A stretch of DNA of 20,898 nucleotides from JBBAGE01 sp041655055 (GTDB lineage: Bacteria; Pseudomonadota; Alphaproteobacteria; Rhodobacterales; Rhodobacteraceae): assembly GCA_041655055.1 (NCBI GenBank), contig JBBAGE010000020.1, positions 1 to 20,898 of the forward strand, written 5' to 3'. The notes beneath the pieces were generated by a model that ran no database searches, had not been told where the DNA came from, and saw only the letters and a program-made list of their open reading frames with translations. A program made the translations under genes and the position numbers. Each line of letters begins with the position of its first letter. Positions within the stretch are counted from its first letter, which is position 1. Positions 6,924 to 14,112 of this stretch are shown in pieces.

Positions 6924-8201
6924 ATGAGCACTATCATCGACATCATCGGACGCGAAATTCTTGACAGCCGGGGCAATCCGACCGTCGAGGTCGATGTGAT
7001 CCTCGAAGACGGCACCATGGGCCGCGCCGCCGTGCCTTCGGGCGCATCGACCGGCGCGCATGAGGCCGTGGAACGCCGCGATGGCGATGATGCGCGCTAT
7101 CTGGGCAAAGGCGTGCTTGAGGCCGTGGCCGCCGTGAACGGCGAAATCGCCGAGGCGCTGATCGGCACCGACGCGACCGAACAAGAGGCGATCGACGCGC
7201 TGATGATCGAGCTGGATGGCACGATGAACAAATCGCGCCTTGGAGCCAATGCCATTTTGGGCGTGTCGCTGGCAAACGCCAAGGCGGCGGCCGATTTCAC
7301 CGGACAGCCGCTTTATCGCTATGTCGGCGGCACATCCGCGCGGGTGTTGCCGGTGCCGATGATGAACATCATCAATGGCGGCGAACATGCTGATAATCCA
7401 ATAGATATTCAGGAATTCATGATCATGCCGGTCAGCGCAGATACGATGCGCGACGCGGTGCGCATGGGGGCCGAGGTGTTCCATACGTTGAAAAAGGAAC
7501 TCTCTGCCGCCGGCCACAATACCGGCATCGGCGATGAGGGCGGCTTTGCCCCCGGCCTCTCATCTTCGCGCGAGGCGTTGGATTTCATCCTGCGCGCGAT
7601 CGAAAAGGCCGGATACAAGCCGGGCGAGGATATCCATCTGGCGCTTGATTGCGCGGCAACCGAATATTACCGCGGCGGCCGTTACGAGATGACGGGCGAA
7701 GGCAAATCGTTGTCCTCGGATGAAAATGTGGCCTACCTTGCCGCACTTTGCGCCGATTATCCGATCATCTCGATCGAAGATGGAATGGCCGAGGATGACT
7801 GGGACGGCTGGAAATCCCTGACCGACACGCTTGGCGACCGGGTGCAGCTTGTGGGCGACGATCTGTTCGTCACCAACCCGGCCCGTCTGGCCGATGGGAT
7901 TTCGCGTGGCTGCGCCAATTCGATGCTGGTAAAAGTCAATCAGATCGGCAGCTTGTCAGAAACTCTTAAAGCAGTCGAAATCGCGCATCGCGCCCGCTAC
8001 ACCAATGTCATGAGCCACCGTTCCGGCGAAACCGAAGATACCACCATCGCCGATCTGGCCGTGGCCACCAATTGCGGGCAGATCAAGACCGGCTCGCTGT
8101 CGCGTTCAGACCGGCTGGCGAAATATAACCAGTTGATCCGGATCGAGGAAATGCTGGGCGAAATGGCCCAATATGCCGGCCGCTCGATCCTGCGCGGCTG
8201 A
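6924..8201 (+). CDS. eno: enolase
   Basis: Converts 2-phosphoglycerate to phosphoenolpyruvate in glycolysis and the reverse in gluconeogenesis, and may join the RNA degradosome. The 425-residue protein has all key parts: REILDSRGNPTVEVDV, SGASTGAHEAVE, GDEGGFAP (catalytic Glu), the metal ligands in LDCAATEYY, SIEDGMAEDDWDGW and VGDDLFVTN, the catalytic Lys in LVKVNQIGSLSET, and SHRSGETEDTTIADLAV. The ATG at 6924 (MSTIIDI) is preferred because AAGGA lies eight bases upstream and it matches the family N-terminus. An in-frame ATG at 6918 is too close to that site, and one at 6891 would lie before the predicted transcription start. It converges on anmK with a GC hairpin in the 24-base gap. Confidence 0.97.
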   Translation: MSTIIDIIGREILDSRGNPTVEVDVILEDGTMGRAAVPSGASTGAHEAVERRDGDDARYLGKGVLEAVAAVNGEIAEALIGTDATEQEAIDALMIELDGTMNKSRLGANAILGVSLANAKAAADFTGQPLYRYVGGTSARVLPVPMMNIINGGEHADNPIDIQEFMIMPVSADTMRDAVRMGAEVFHTLKKELSAAGHNTGIGDEGGFAPGLSSSREALDFILRAIEKAGYKPGEDIHLALDCAATEYYRGGRYEMTGEGKSLSSDENVAYLAALCADYPIISIEDGMAEDDWDGWKSLTDTLGDRVQLVGDDLFVTNPARLADGISRGCANSMLVKVNQIGSLSETLKAVEIAHRARYTNVMSHRSGETEDTTIADLAVATNCGQIKTGSLSRSDRLAKYNQLIRIEEMLGEMAQYAGRSILRG

Positions 8202-8207
8202 CCCGGC

Positions 8208-8225
8208 GGGGCGGGTTGCCGCCCC
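8208..8225. terminator. GC-rich hairpin between convergent eno and anmK
   Basis: GGGGCGG (8208-8214) and CCGCCCC (8219-8225) form a perfect 7-base-pair stem with loop GTTG. It fills the 24-base gap between the two stop codons and would work on both strands. No T-run follows on either side, so termination may be weak or factor-assisted. Confidence 0.5.
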
Positions 8226-9317
8226 CTAGCCATCGGGCTGGCTGATGATGCCGCCGCCAATGCTGGCCGCTACACCCGTGGTGGTGGGGCAGGATGTGGG
8301 CAGGCCGCGCGCCACACGCACCGCCAGAAAACCGAAGGCCTGCGCTTCTAGCATATCGCCATCCAGCCCCACATCCTCGACCGGCACCACCGGGCAATCC
8401 AGCCCCGCGCGCAGCATCGCCATCAGCGTCGCATTATGCCGCCCACCGCCACAGACCAGCACCTGCGCAGGCGGGGCCGGGCAATGGGTGATCCCAACCG
8501 CCACGGCGGCAGCGGCACAGGCGGTGAGCGTAGCGGCGGCATCAGCTTCATCAAGCTTCTCAACTTCGGCCAGTAAGCTGTTGAAATCATTCCTATCAAG
8601 CGATTTAGGCGGAATGCGCGCGAAATAGCGATGCGCCAAAAACCGATCGACAATCGCCCCATCCGCGCGCCCCTTGGCCGCCAGCGCCCCGCCTGCATCC
8701 TGCGCCAGCCCCCGCCGCGCCATCATCAGATCATTGATCGGCGCATTGGCCGGGCCGGTGTCAAAGGCCAGCAGCGCGCCGGGATCATCGGGGCTGGCGT
8801 GGGCCGGATCGATCCAGGTGATATTGCCCACCCCGCCCAGATTCAAAAATGCCACCGGCGCCCGCGCGCCGATATATTTGGCCAGCGCGAAATGATAGAA
8901 TGGTGCAAGCGGCGCGCCCTCGCCGCCCATGGCCACATCGGCGGTGCGAAAATCCCACACCACCGGGCGGCCCAGCTTGTGCGCCAGCCGCGCGCCATTG
9001 CCGGCCTGATACGTGCCTCGCCCGCGCGGATCATGCGCCAGCGTCTGGCCGTGAAAACCCACAATCTGCGCCGCCGGAAACCGCGCCAGCAATTCGGCAT
9101 GCGCGGTTTCGATCAGCATCTCAAGCCCCGCAGGCGCCGTCCATTGCCCCAGTGCCGCGCGCAAAGCGGCTTGTTCATCCGCACCATAGGGGCGAAATCC
9201 GCTGTCGCCAAAGCCCTCGATCACGATCCCGTCGGTGCGGATCAACGCCGCATCGACCCCATCGAGCGATGTGCCCGACATCGCCCCCAATGCCCAGACC
9301 GCGCCTGCATCCATCAT
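8226..9317 (-). CDS. anmK: anhydro-N-acetylmuramic acid kinase
   Basis: Cytoplasmic enzyme of peptidoglycan recycling that hydrolyses and phosphorylates 1,6-anhydro-MurNAc to MurNAc-6-phosphate using ATP. The family is about 370 residues; this start gives 363. Seen motifs are GAMSGTSLDGVDAAL (phosphate loop at the N-terminus), GFHGQTLAHDP, the catalytic region VVWDFRTADVAMGGEGAPL, LNLGGVGNITW, FDTGPANAPIND, VCGGGRHNATLM and DGDMLEAQAFGFLAVR. I chose the ATG at 9317 because AAGGA lies seven bases before it. An earlier in-frame ATG at 9332 overlaps that ribosome site. It is divergent from tyrS and convergent with eno. Confidence 0.96.
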   Translation of the reverse strand: MMDAGAVWALGAMSGTSLDGVDAALIRTDGIVIEGFGDSGFRPYGADEQAALRAALGQWTAPAGLEMLIETAHAELLARFPAAQIVGFHGQTLAHDPRGRGTYQAGNGARLAHKLGRPVVWDFRTADVAMGGEGAPLAPFYHFALAKYIGARAPVAFLNLGGVGNITWIDPAHASPDDPGALLAFDTGPANAPINDLMMARRGLAQDAGGALAAKGRADGAIVDRFLAHRYFARIPPKSLDRNDFNSLLAEVEKLDEADAAATLTACAAAAVAVGITHCPAPPAQVLVCGGGRHNATLMAMLRAGLDCPVVPVEDVGLDGDMLEAQAFGFLAVRVARGLPTSCPTTTGVAASIGGGIISQPDG

Positions 9318-9370
9318 GGCCTTTTCCTTCATCCGCAGCGCCTTTATACAGGCCGCACAGGATTGCGAGA

Positions 9371-10639
9371 ATGGACAAAAGCAAAATGACCTACCACCCC
9401 AAATCCGATTTCTTGCGCGTGATCACCGAGCGCGGCTTTCTGGCCGATTGCACCGATGTTCAGGCGTTGGACGATGCGCTTATGGCGGGGGTGGTGCCTG
9501 CCTATATCGGCTATGATGCGACGGCCGCATCGCTGCATGTCGGGCATTTGCTTAATATCATGATGCTGCGCTGGCTGCAGAAAACCGGGCACAAGCCCAT
9601 CACCCTGATGGGCGGCGGCACGACCAAGGTGGGCGACCCCAGTTTTCGCGCGGATGAGCGCCCGCTGCTGACGCCCGATCAGATCGACGCCAATATCAAC
9701 GGGATGCAGCAGGTTTTTGCGCGCTATCTGCACTATGGCGACGGCGCGGCGGATGCCATCATGCTGAATAATGCCGAATGGCTGGACGGGCTGAATTACC
9801 TCGATTTCCTGCGCGATATCGGGCGGCATTTCAGCGTGAACCGGATGCTGAGCTTTGAGAGCGTGAAATCCCGGCTCGACCGCGAACAATCGCTGTCTTT
9901 CCTGGAATTCAACTACATGATCCTGCAGGCCTATGATTTTCTGGAACTGAACCGGCGCTATGGCTGTCTGTTGCAGATGGGCGGCTCGGATCAATGGGGC
10001 AATATCATCAACGGCATCGACCTGACCCGCCGGGTGCTGGATCATGAAATCTACGGGCTGACATCGCCGCTGCTGACCACATCGGACGGGCGCAAGATGG
10101 GCAAATCCGCAGGGGGCGCGATCTGGCTGAATGCGGAAATGCTCTCGCCCTATGAATTCTGGCAGTTCTGGCGCAATACGACCGATGCCGACACGGGGCG
10201 GTTTTTGAAACTATACACCGAATTGCCGCTGGACGAATGCGAACGGCTTGGCGCGCTATCGGGGTCTGAAATCAACACCGCCAAGATCCTGTTGGCCAAT
10301 GAGGTCACGGCCATGCTGCACGGCCCCGAAGCAGCCGCCGCGGCCGAGGCCACGGCCCGCGAAGTGTTCGAGCGTGGCGGGATCGGCGATGATCTGCCCA
10401 CCCTGACGCTGCGCCCCGATGAGCTGGGCGATGGCATTTCGGTGGTGCAATTGCTGGTGCGTGCCGGGCTTGCCGCCTCGGGCAAAGAGGCCAAGCGCCT
10501 GATCGCCGATAATGGCGCGCGGCTTGGCGATGCGCCGCTGACCGATGCCGCGCTGATCCTGCGCGCGAGCGATCTGGCCGAGCCGCTTAAACTCAGCGCC
10601 GGCAAAAAGCGCCACGCGCTGGTGGTGCTGGAAGCCTGA
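9371..10639 (+). CDS. tyrS: tyrosyl-tRNA synthetase
   Basis: Class I synthetase that charges tRNA-Tyr. The 422-residue protein has GYDATAASLHVGHLLN with the HIGH-type motif HVGH at 56-59, the tyrosine-binding region LQAYDFLELNRRYGCLLQMGGSDQWGN, the KMSKS-type loop KMGKS (242-246) and a C-terminal S4-like RNA-binding domain (VQLLVRAGLAASGKEAKRLIADNGARL). The frame is open upstream to 8849, but that part is antisense to anmK and unlike the family. Either ATG 9371 or ATG 9386 (MTYHPKSDFL) could be the start; neither has a strong ribosome site. The 53-base gap to anmK includes TTATAC at 9344-9349 as a possible -10. Confidence 0.96.
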   Translation: MDKSKMTYHPKSDFLRVITERGFLADCTDVQALDDALMAGVVPAYIGYDATAASLHVGHLLNIMMLRWLQKTGHKPITLMGGGTTKVGDPSFRADERPLLTPDQIDANINGMQQVFARYLHYGDGAADAIMLNNAEWLDGLNYLDFLRDIGRHFSVNRMLSFESVKSRLDREQSLSFLEFNYMILQAYDFLELNRRYGCLLQMGGSDQWGNIINGIDLTRRVLDHEIYGLTSPLLTTSDGRKMGKSAGGAIWLNAEMLSPYEFWQFWRNTTDADTGRFLKLYTELPLDECERLGALSGSEINTAKILLANEVTAMLHGPEAAAAAEATAREVFERGGIGDDLPTLTLRPDELGDGISVVQLLVRAGLAASGKEAKRLIADNGARLGDAPLTDAALILRASDLAEPLKLSAGKKRHALVVLEA

Positions 10640-10643
10640 CCCC

Positions 10644-10664
10644 CCGGGGGCGCCCTGCCCCCGG
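10644..10664 (+). terminator. GC hairpin after tyrS
   Basis: CCGGGGGC (10644-10651) and GCCCCCGG (10657-10664) form a perfect 8-base-pair stem with a 5-base loop, starting five bases after the tyrS stop. There is no T-run. It probably ends or protects the tyrS mRNA. The rest of the gap to 10816 holds no clear gene, and no promoter I would call firmly. Confidence 0.5.
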
Positions 10665-10816
10665 AAACCCCCGGAAATCGGCATCATACTTTGGTCGTAT
10701 TCGCCCTTTTTGCTGACATACGGGCGCCCTTTACCATGCGTTACTGCAGCCACCGGAACCGCGCGGCCACCCAATGCCCGCCCGCAGTTATTTAGTATCA
10801 GCAGAAGGCTAACAGC

Positions 10817-11671
10817 ATGAAAAATTTTGGCGAAACAACCCGCTCTACGCGCATCGGTCTGGCATTTTGTGCAGCCCTGATTGCGCCCTTTGGCTTTGCG
10901 GCCAGCCCCGTGCAAGCTGGTCTGCTGGGTGGGCTGGGCGATGCGGTTGGCGGCGTTGTCGGTGGTGTGACTGATGCCGTTGGCGGTGTCGTTGGCGGCG
11001 TGGCCGATACGGTTGGTGACGTGACCAGCGGGCTGGGCCTTGACGGCGTGGCCAGCGTCGGCAGCGGTTCAAATGGACAAGGCATTTCCGTGGGTGTGCT
11101 GGACGGCGCGGCCTCCGTCAACGCCCTGACCCCCGAAGGCGGCAATGGCGCGTTAAGCGTCGATGTCCTGTCGGGCGGCGGTATCGTGGGCATCGGCAGC
11201 AGCGGTTCGGGCACTTCGGGCACGAGCGGCGGTTCGGGCACCAGCGGCACCTCTGGCACCAGCGGGACAAGTGGCACATCGGGCACCAGCGGCACATCGG
11301 GAACCAATGGCACATCCGGCACCAGCGGCACATCCGGCACCAGCGGCATCAACCATGGCGGGATCGTCAACGGCGTGATGATGCCTGCGGATCGCTCGCT
11401 CGCTAATCTGGCGTGCACGGTCGATGGCAATAGCCAGGTATTCAACGGTTTTCCGGTGCTCGATTCGAACGGCGTGCAGATCGGCGTTGTCCATGATGCC
11501 AATGTGACCCCGGATCTGCGCATCGTGAATGTGCGCTTTCAGACCACACCGAATGTCGCCTCGCGCCCCCGTTGCGTCAGCATTTCGCGCATCGACGTTG
11601 CGCCCACCCAGCGCGGCGTGCAGGTGCCCGCATCGCTGCGCAACGTCGTCGAGCAATTGGCCGCACGCTGA
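10817..11671 (+). CDS. exported Gly-rich protein with Gly-Ser-Thr tripeptide repeats
   Basis: I do not recognise a named family. The 284-residue product has a signal peptide (basic start, then GLAFCAALIAPFGFAASPVQA, cleavage near residue 34). A glycine-valine region follows in which DAVGGVVGGVT and DAVGGVVGGVA are tandem 11-residue units. Next are a short spacer, 16 tripeptide units of the TSG/GSG/TNG type (about residues 130-177), and a C-terminal domain of about 100 residues. That domain has VLDSNGVQIGVVHD, reminiscent of a PRC-barrel strand, and two cysteines. It is probably periplasmic or at the cell surface. A ribosome site (GAAGG) precedes the ATG by about nine bases. A strong terminator follows, then the methyltransferase-like membrane protein gene. 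Confidence 0.8.
   Translation: MKNFGETTRSTRIGLAFCAALIAPFGFAASPVQAGLLGGLGDAVGGVVGGVTDAVGGVVGGVADTVGDVTSGLGLDGVASVGSGSNGQGISVGVLDGAASVNALTPEGGNGALSVDVLSGGGIVGIGSSGSGTSGTSGGSGTSGTSGTSGTSGTSGTSGTSGTNGTSGTSGTSGTSGINHGGIVNGVMMPADRSLANLACTVDGNSQVFNGFPVLDSNGVQIGVVHDANVTPDLRIVNVRFQTTPNVASRPRCVSISRIDVAPTQRGVQVPASLRNVVEQLAAR
10940..11005 (+). repeat. two tandem 33-base coding repeats
   Basis: Units 10940-10972 and 10973-11005 encode DAVGGVVGGVT and DAVGGVVGGVA. A third degenerate unit (DTVGDVTSGLG) follows at 11006-11038. The spacing of glycines resembles a glycine zipper. Confidence 0.7.
11204..11347 (+). repeat. sixteen 9-base units coding Gly-Ser-Thr tripeptides
   Basis: Sixteen consecutive 9-base units encode GSG, TSG or TNG. 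Serine codons vary between tcg, agc, tcc, tct and agt, so the DNA is far less uniform than the protein. That suggests an old array kept by selection on the protein, not a recent slippage product. Length change by slippage is still possible. Confidence 0.9.
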
Positions 11672-11692
11672 ACATCCACCGCAACCGGCCTT

Positions 11693-11725
11693 GATCCGTC
11701 CGCACTTTGCGGGCGGATCATTTTT
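11693..11725 (+). terminator. intrinsic terminator just upstream of the next start codon
   Basis: GATCCGTCCGC (11693-11703) pairs with GCGGGCGGATC (11709-11719) over 11 positions with one G-T wobble and a 5-base loop, then ATTTTTA. It ends the transcript of the Gly-Ser-Thr repeat protein. It lies only 12 bases before the next ATG, directly before that gene's ribosome site. Confidence 0.85.
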
Positions 11726-11737
11726 AAGGGATAGCCG

Positions 11738-13021
11738 ATGCGCCCGCGCCGATCCGACCGCCATTTTCCCAATGCGCCGCCACTTGTGACCGGGCTGGTC
11801 GGGCTTGGGGTGTTTTTCTACGCCTTTTGGCTGTGGCCGCGCGGGATCGCGGGATCGGTGCAAGGCGATTACACCTTGTTCATCGCGGTGATCTTTGTGG
11901 CGATGGCGGGGGTCGAGCTTGGCTGGCTGCGGATCTGGCGTCAGCCCGAAGCGGGGATCACGCCGGCGCTGTTCTGGCGGCGCAGCTTTCGCCCCGATGC
12001 GATCCTGGCGCATAAATTGGTGGGGCTGAGCGCCGGGTTTTTGGTGGTTCTGGCCATATACCGGCTGGTGGGGCTGTATCAGGATCCGTGGTATCAGCGG
12101 TTTACCTTCATGATCTTTGATCATGCGCCTTTGATATTTTCAGGCTTTGCCGCCTATATTTATATCATCGACCGCATGTTGCCTGATCGCCCCGATGCGC
12201 TTGGCGATTTCGGCGCCTTCATTCTTTCCTTTGGCCAGATGGGGGATCGGCGCAGGATCGCGGACTTTGCGCTATCTTGGCTGGTCAAGGTGTTTTTCCT
12301 GCCACTGATGTATTGCTATGGGCTGGATGATTGGCATTACTTTTACGGCCAGACGCTTTCGCTCTCGGATTTCACGGCGATTTATGAATTTCTCTATCGG
12401 CTGGTATTTCTGATCGATGTCGTCTTTGCGGTAATTGGTTATGCCACAGCCATGCGGCTATTCAATTCCCAAATCCGCTGGCCTGAACGCACATTCAGCG
12501 GCTGGGTGGTTTGCGTGATGTGTTACATGCCGTTCTGGCAGGTTCTGGGGCGCAATTTCTTTGAACACGGGGATGAGATCGTCTGGGGCAATCTGTTTAC
12601 GCCGGGCAGTTTGCCCTATGTGATCTGGGGAACGCTGATATTGCTTGCCTTTGGGGTCTATCTGCTAAGCACCATTGCCTTTGGGTTGCGCTTTTCCAAC
12701 CTGACCTATCGCGGCACAATCCATCGCGGCCCCTATGCGTTGACGCGCCATCCGGCCTATATCGCCAAAAATCTGACAATGTGGATGATTCATCTGCCAT
12801 TTCTGGCGGTCAATCCCGTCGCCGCTGCCAGCAATACGGTGGCATTGATCGGGGTGAACCTGATTTATTACGCCCGCGCCCGGCATGAAGAAGGCTGCTG
12901 CCGGGGTGCGCGCGAATACCGGCTTTATGAACGCCACCTTGCGCGGTTTGGCCCCATCGCCCGGTTGCGCCGGAATTTGCGCCGCAAAAGCCCTATCGGC
13001 CATCCGACCTTGGTGCGATAG
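11738..13021 (+). CDS. polytopic membrane protein with ICMT/PEMT-like methyltransferase C-terminus
   Basis: A 427-residue protein with about nine predicted membrane helices (roughly residues 17-35, 45-62, 92-110, 125-142, 175-192, 214-236, 250-268, 288-312 and one after 345). The C-terminal part has the signature of isoprenylcysteine carboxyl methyltransferase and phospholipid methyltransferase families: RGPYALTRHPAYIAKNL (RHPAY at 337-341), then ARHEE (about 381-385) and YRLYERHLARFGPI. In that family these residues bind S-adenosylmethionine at the membrane. The long N-terminal membrane part is not something I can name. The substrate may be a lipid, quinone precursor or small hydrophobic acid. 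AAGGG lies seven bases before the ATG. An intrinsic terminator separates it from the gene upstream. Confidence 0.8.
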   Translation: MRPRRSDRHFPNAPPLVTGLVGLGVFFYAFWLWPRGIAGSVQGDYTLFIAVIFVAMAGVELGWLRIWRQPEAGITPALFWRRSFRPDAILAHKLVGLSAGFLVVLAIYRLVGLYQDPWYQRFTFMIFDHAPLIFSGFAAYIYIIDRMLPDRPDALGDFGAFILSFGQMGDRRRIADFALSWLVKVFFLPLMYCYGLDDWHYFYGQTLSLSDFTAIYEFLYRLVFLIDVVFAVIGYATAMRLFNSQIRWPERTFSGWVVCVMCYMPFWQVLGRNFFEHGDEIVWGNLFTPGSLPYVIWGTLILLAFGVYLLSTIAFGLRFSNLTYRGTIHRGPYALTRHPAYIAKNLTMWMIHLPFLAVNPVAAASNTVALIGVNLIYYARARHEEGCCRGAREYRLYERHLARFGPIARLRRNLRRKSPIGHPTLVR

Positions 13022-13039
13022 CCGCGATTGCCGCGCATC

Positions 13040-13056
13040 GGGCAATAGTGTTGCCC
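13040..13056 (+). other. small hairpin in a gene gap
   Basis: GGGCAA and TTGCCC form a perfect 6-base-pair stem with loop TAGTG, 18 bases after the membrane protein stop codon. No T-run follows. It may be a weak terminator or chance. Confidence 0.35.
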
Positions 13057-13101
13057 CCGGCCGGGAGCAAAATCGCACGCATGGACAGTAAGGGGCACAG
13101 G

Positions 13102-13620
13102 ATGGAAAACGCATTAGACACTGATACACCGGGGCGGTGGCGGCACCGGCTGGGCGCGTTGTTTCGCAAACCGCAGCCCGCCTGCGCCGGGCATGATTTT
13201 ACGCTGCTCGACCCGGCATTGTGCCATGCGCGGCACTGCCATATCATTGATCCCTTTGGCCAATTCGCATGCCACCGCGATTGGCTGCTGCCGCTGATGC
13301 GCAGCGTCAGCCTGCATGCGACATTGGCCGAAAGCGAAAACACCACCGCGCAGCCGCGGATCGTGTTGATCGATATCGACAGTTTCCCTGACACCGAAGA
13401 TGCCGTCGATACGCTGCTGGCCCAACGAAGGTTTGAGCCCGAAACGCCCCTGATCATCGGTTCCACGACATTCGCGCGGCATGATTTTTCATCCGAGCGA
13501 CGGGCGATTGCCGATGCTTCGGTCCGCCTGCCGGTATCACCGGCGGCGCTGCGGCTTGCGATTGGCAGCGCGGTTAATAATAATCACCGCAGCCCATCGC
13601 GCTATATTGGCAAAAGCTGA
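13102..13620 (+). CDS. divergent receiver-like protein
   Basis: A 172-residue soluble protein without signal peptide or membrane helix. The second half follows the order of a response-regulator receiver: RIVLIDIDSFPDTEDAVDTL (strand with an aspartate in the phospho-acceptor place), TPLIIGSTT (fourth strand) and ASVRLPVSPAALRLAIGSA (fifth strand). The conserved lysine before Pro is replaced by leucine, and the first acidic pocket strand is not evident in the His/Cys-containing N-terminal half. It would therefore be a pseudo-receiver if the fold is right. I chose the ATG at 13102 because AAGGGG lies six bases upstream; earlier in-frame ATGs at 13048 and 13081 lack a site. It lies in a plus-strand run before the PepSY-like and LuxR genes, suggesting a regulatory role. 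Confidence 0.62.
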   Translation: MENALDTDTPGRWRHRLGALFRKPQPACAGHDFTLLDPALCHARHCHIIDPFGQFACHRDWLLPLMRSVSLHATLAESENTTAQPRIVLIDIDSFPDTEDAVDTLLAQRRFEPETPLIIGSTTFARHDFSSERRAIADASVRLPVSPAALRLAIGSAVNNNHRSPSRYIGKS

Positions 13621-13696
13621 AATTCCTGCTTAATGAATAATAAATCCGCTGATTGGCCGGTCGGCGTCAGGGTATGTGAACGGTTCAGGGTTTCAT

Positions 13697-14065
13697 ATGC
13701 TTTACAAGAAATCATATGTGCTGGCGGGGGTGCTCTGTTTGATGTCCGGGGCGAATATTTCTGCGGCCGTGGCCGAAGCCGCGGCTACCCCTGCCCCTTT
13801 GATCGAAATCGATCCGCAGCCGAAATGGGTCTATCTCGATGTGTTGCGCGCGCTTGAGGATCAGGGATACCGGATTCTGAGCGTTCGGGAAACAATGCTG
13901 AACCGGATTCTGATCCGCGCCGATAATCCGCTGCATCTGCGTGAAATCATCGTCAGCCGCACCCATGGCCAGATCCTGCGCGATATTGCTTTGGAAACCT
14001 ATGTCACGCCCGGTGCCGATATGCCGCCCCTTGGCATTGGCCCCAATGCGGGGGTTTCAAAATGA
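13697..14065 (+). CDS. small exported PepSY-like protein
   Basis: A 122-residue protein with a signal peptide (MLYKKSYVLAGVLCLMSGANISAAVAEA). It has a single domain reading WVYLDVLRALEDQGYRILSVRETMLNRILIRADN and then LREIIVSRTHGQILRDI. The helix, then strand with a GY-R turn, then strand ending in GQILRD, matches the PepSY-type fold, which in exported proteins often modulates or inhibits partners in the periplasm. The ATG at 13697 is preferred because CAGGG lies six bases upstream; a GTG at 13676 is an alternative. Its TGA overlaps the ATG of a 16-codon micro-ORF, which in turn overlaps the LuxR gene, so translation of all three may be coupled. Confidence 0.7.
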   Translation: MLYKKSYVLAGVLCLMSGANISAAVAEAAATPAPLIEIDPQPKWVYLDVLRALEDQGYRILSVRETMLNRILIRADNPLHLREIIVSRTHGQILRDIALETYVTPGADMPPLGIGPNAGVSK

Positions 14066-14112
14066 GTGCTGCGATGATCGACCCAACCTTTATGCGGGAT
14101 TTTCCAAAATGA
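14062..14112 (+). CDS. 16-residue micro-ORF linked by ATGA overlaps
   Basis: Reads MSAAMIDPTFMRDFPK and stops. Its ATG (14062-14064) overlaps the TGA of the PepSY-like gene as ATGA, and its TGA (14110-14112) overlaps the ATG of the LuxR gene as ATGA. It lacks its own strong ribosome site, so it would be read by re-initiation. It fills exactly the gap between the two genes. It may be a coupling or leader peptide, or a by-product of the sequence. Confidence 0.45.
   Translation: MSAAMIDPTFMRDFPK

Noticed and set aside
8849..9370. Upstream extension of the tyrS frame
   Set aside because: It is antisense to anmK, has Pro/Arg/His-rich composition and is not part of any TyrRS.
11153..12124. Minus-strand frames opposite the Gly-Ser-Thr repeat, including Val-Pro repeats and Ala-Gly-rich products
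   Set aside because: The apparent repeats are the complement of the plus-strand 9-base units; no start signal or domain supports them.
13941..14108. Upstream extension of the LuxR frame
   Set aside because: It overlaps the PepSY-like gene out of frame and does not continue the membrane-helix pattern; the ATG at 14109 is coupled to the micro-ORF.
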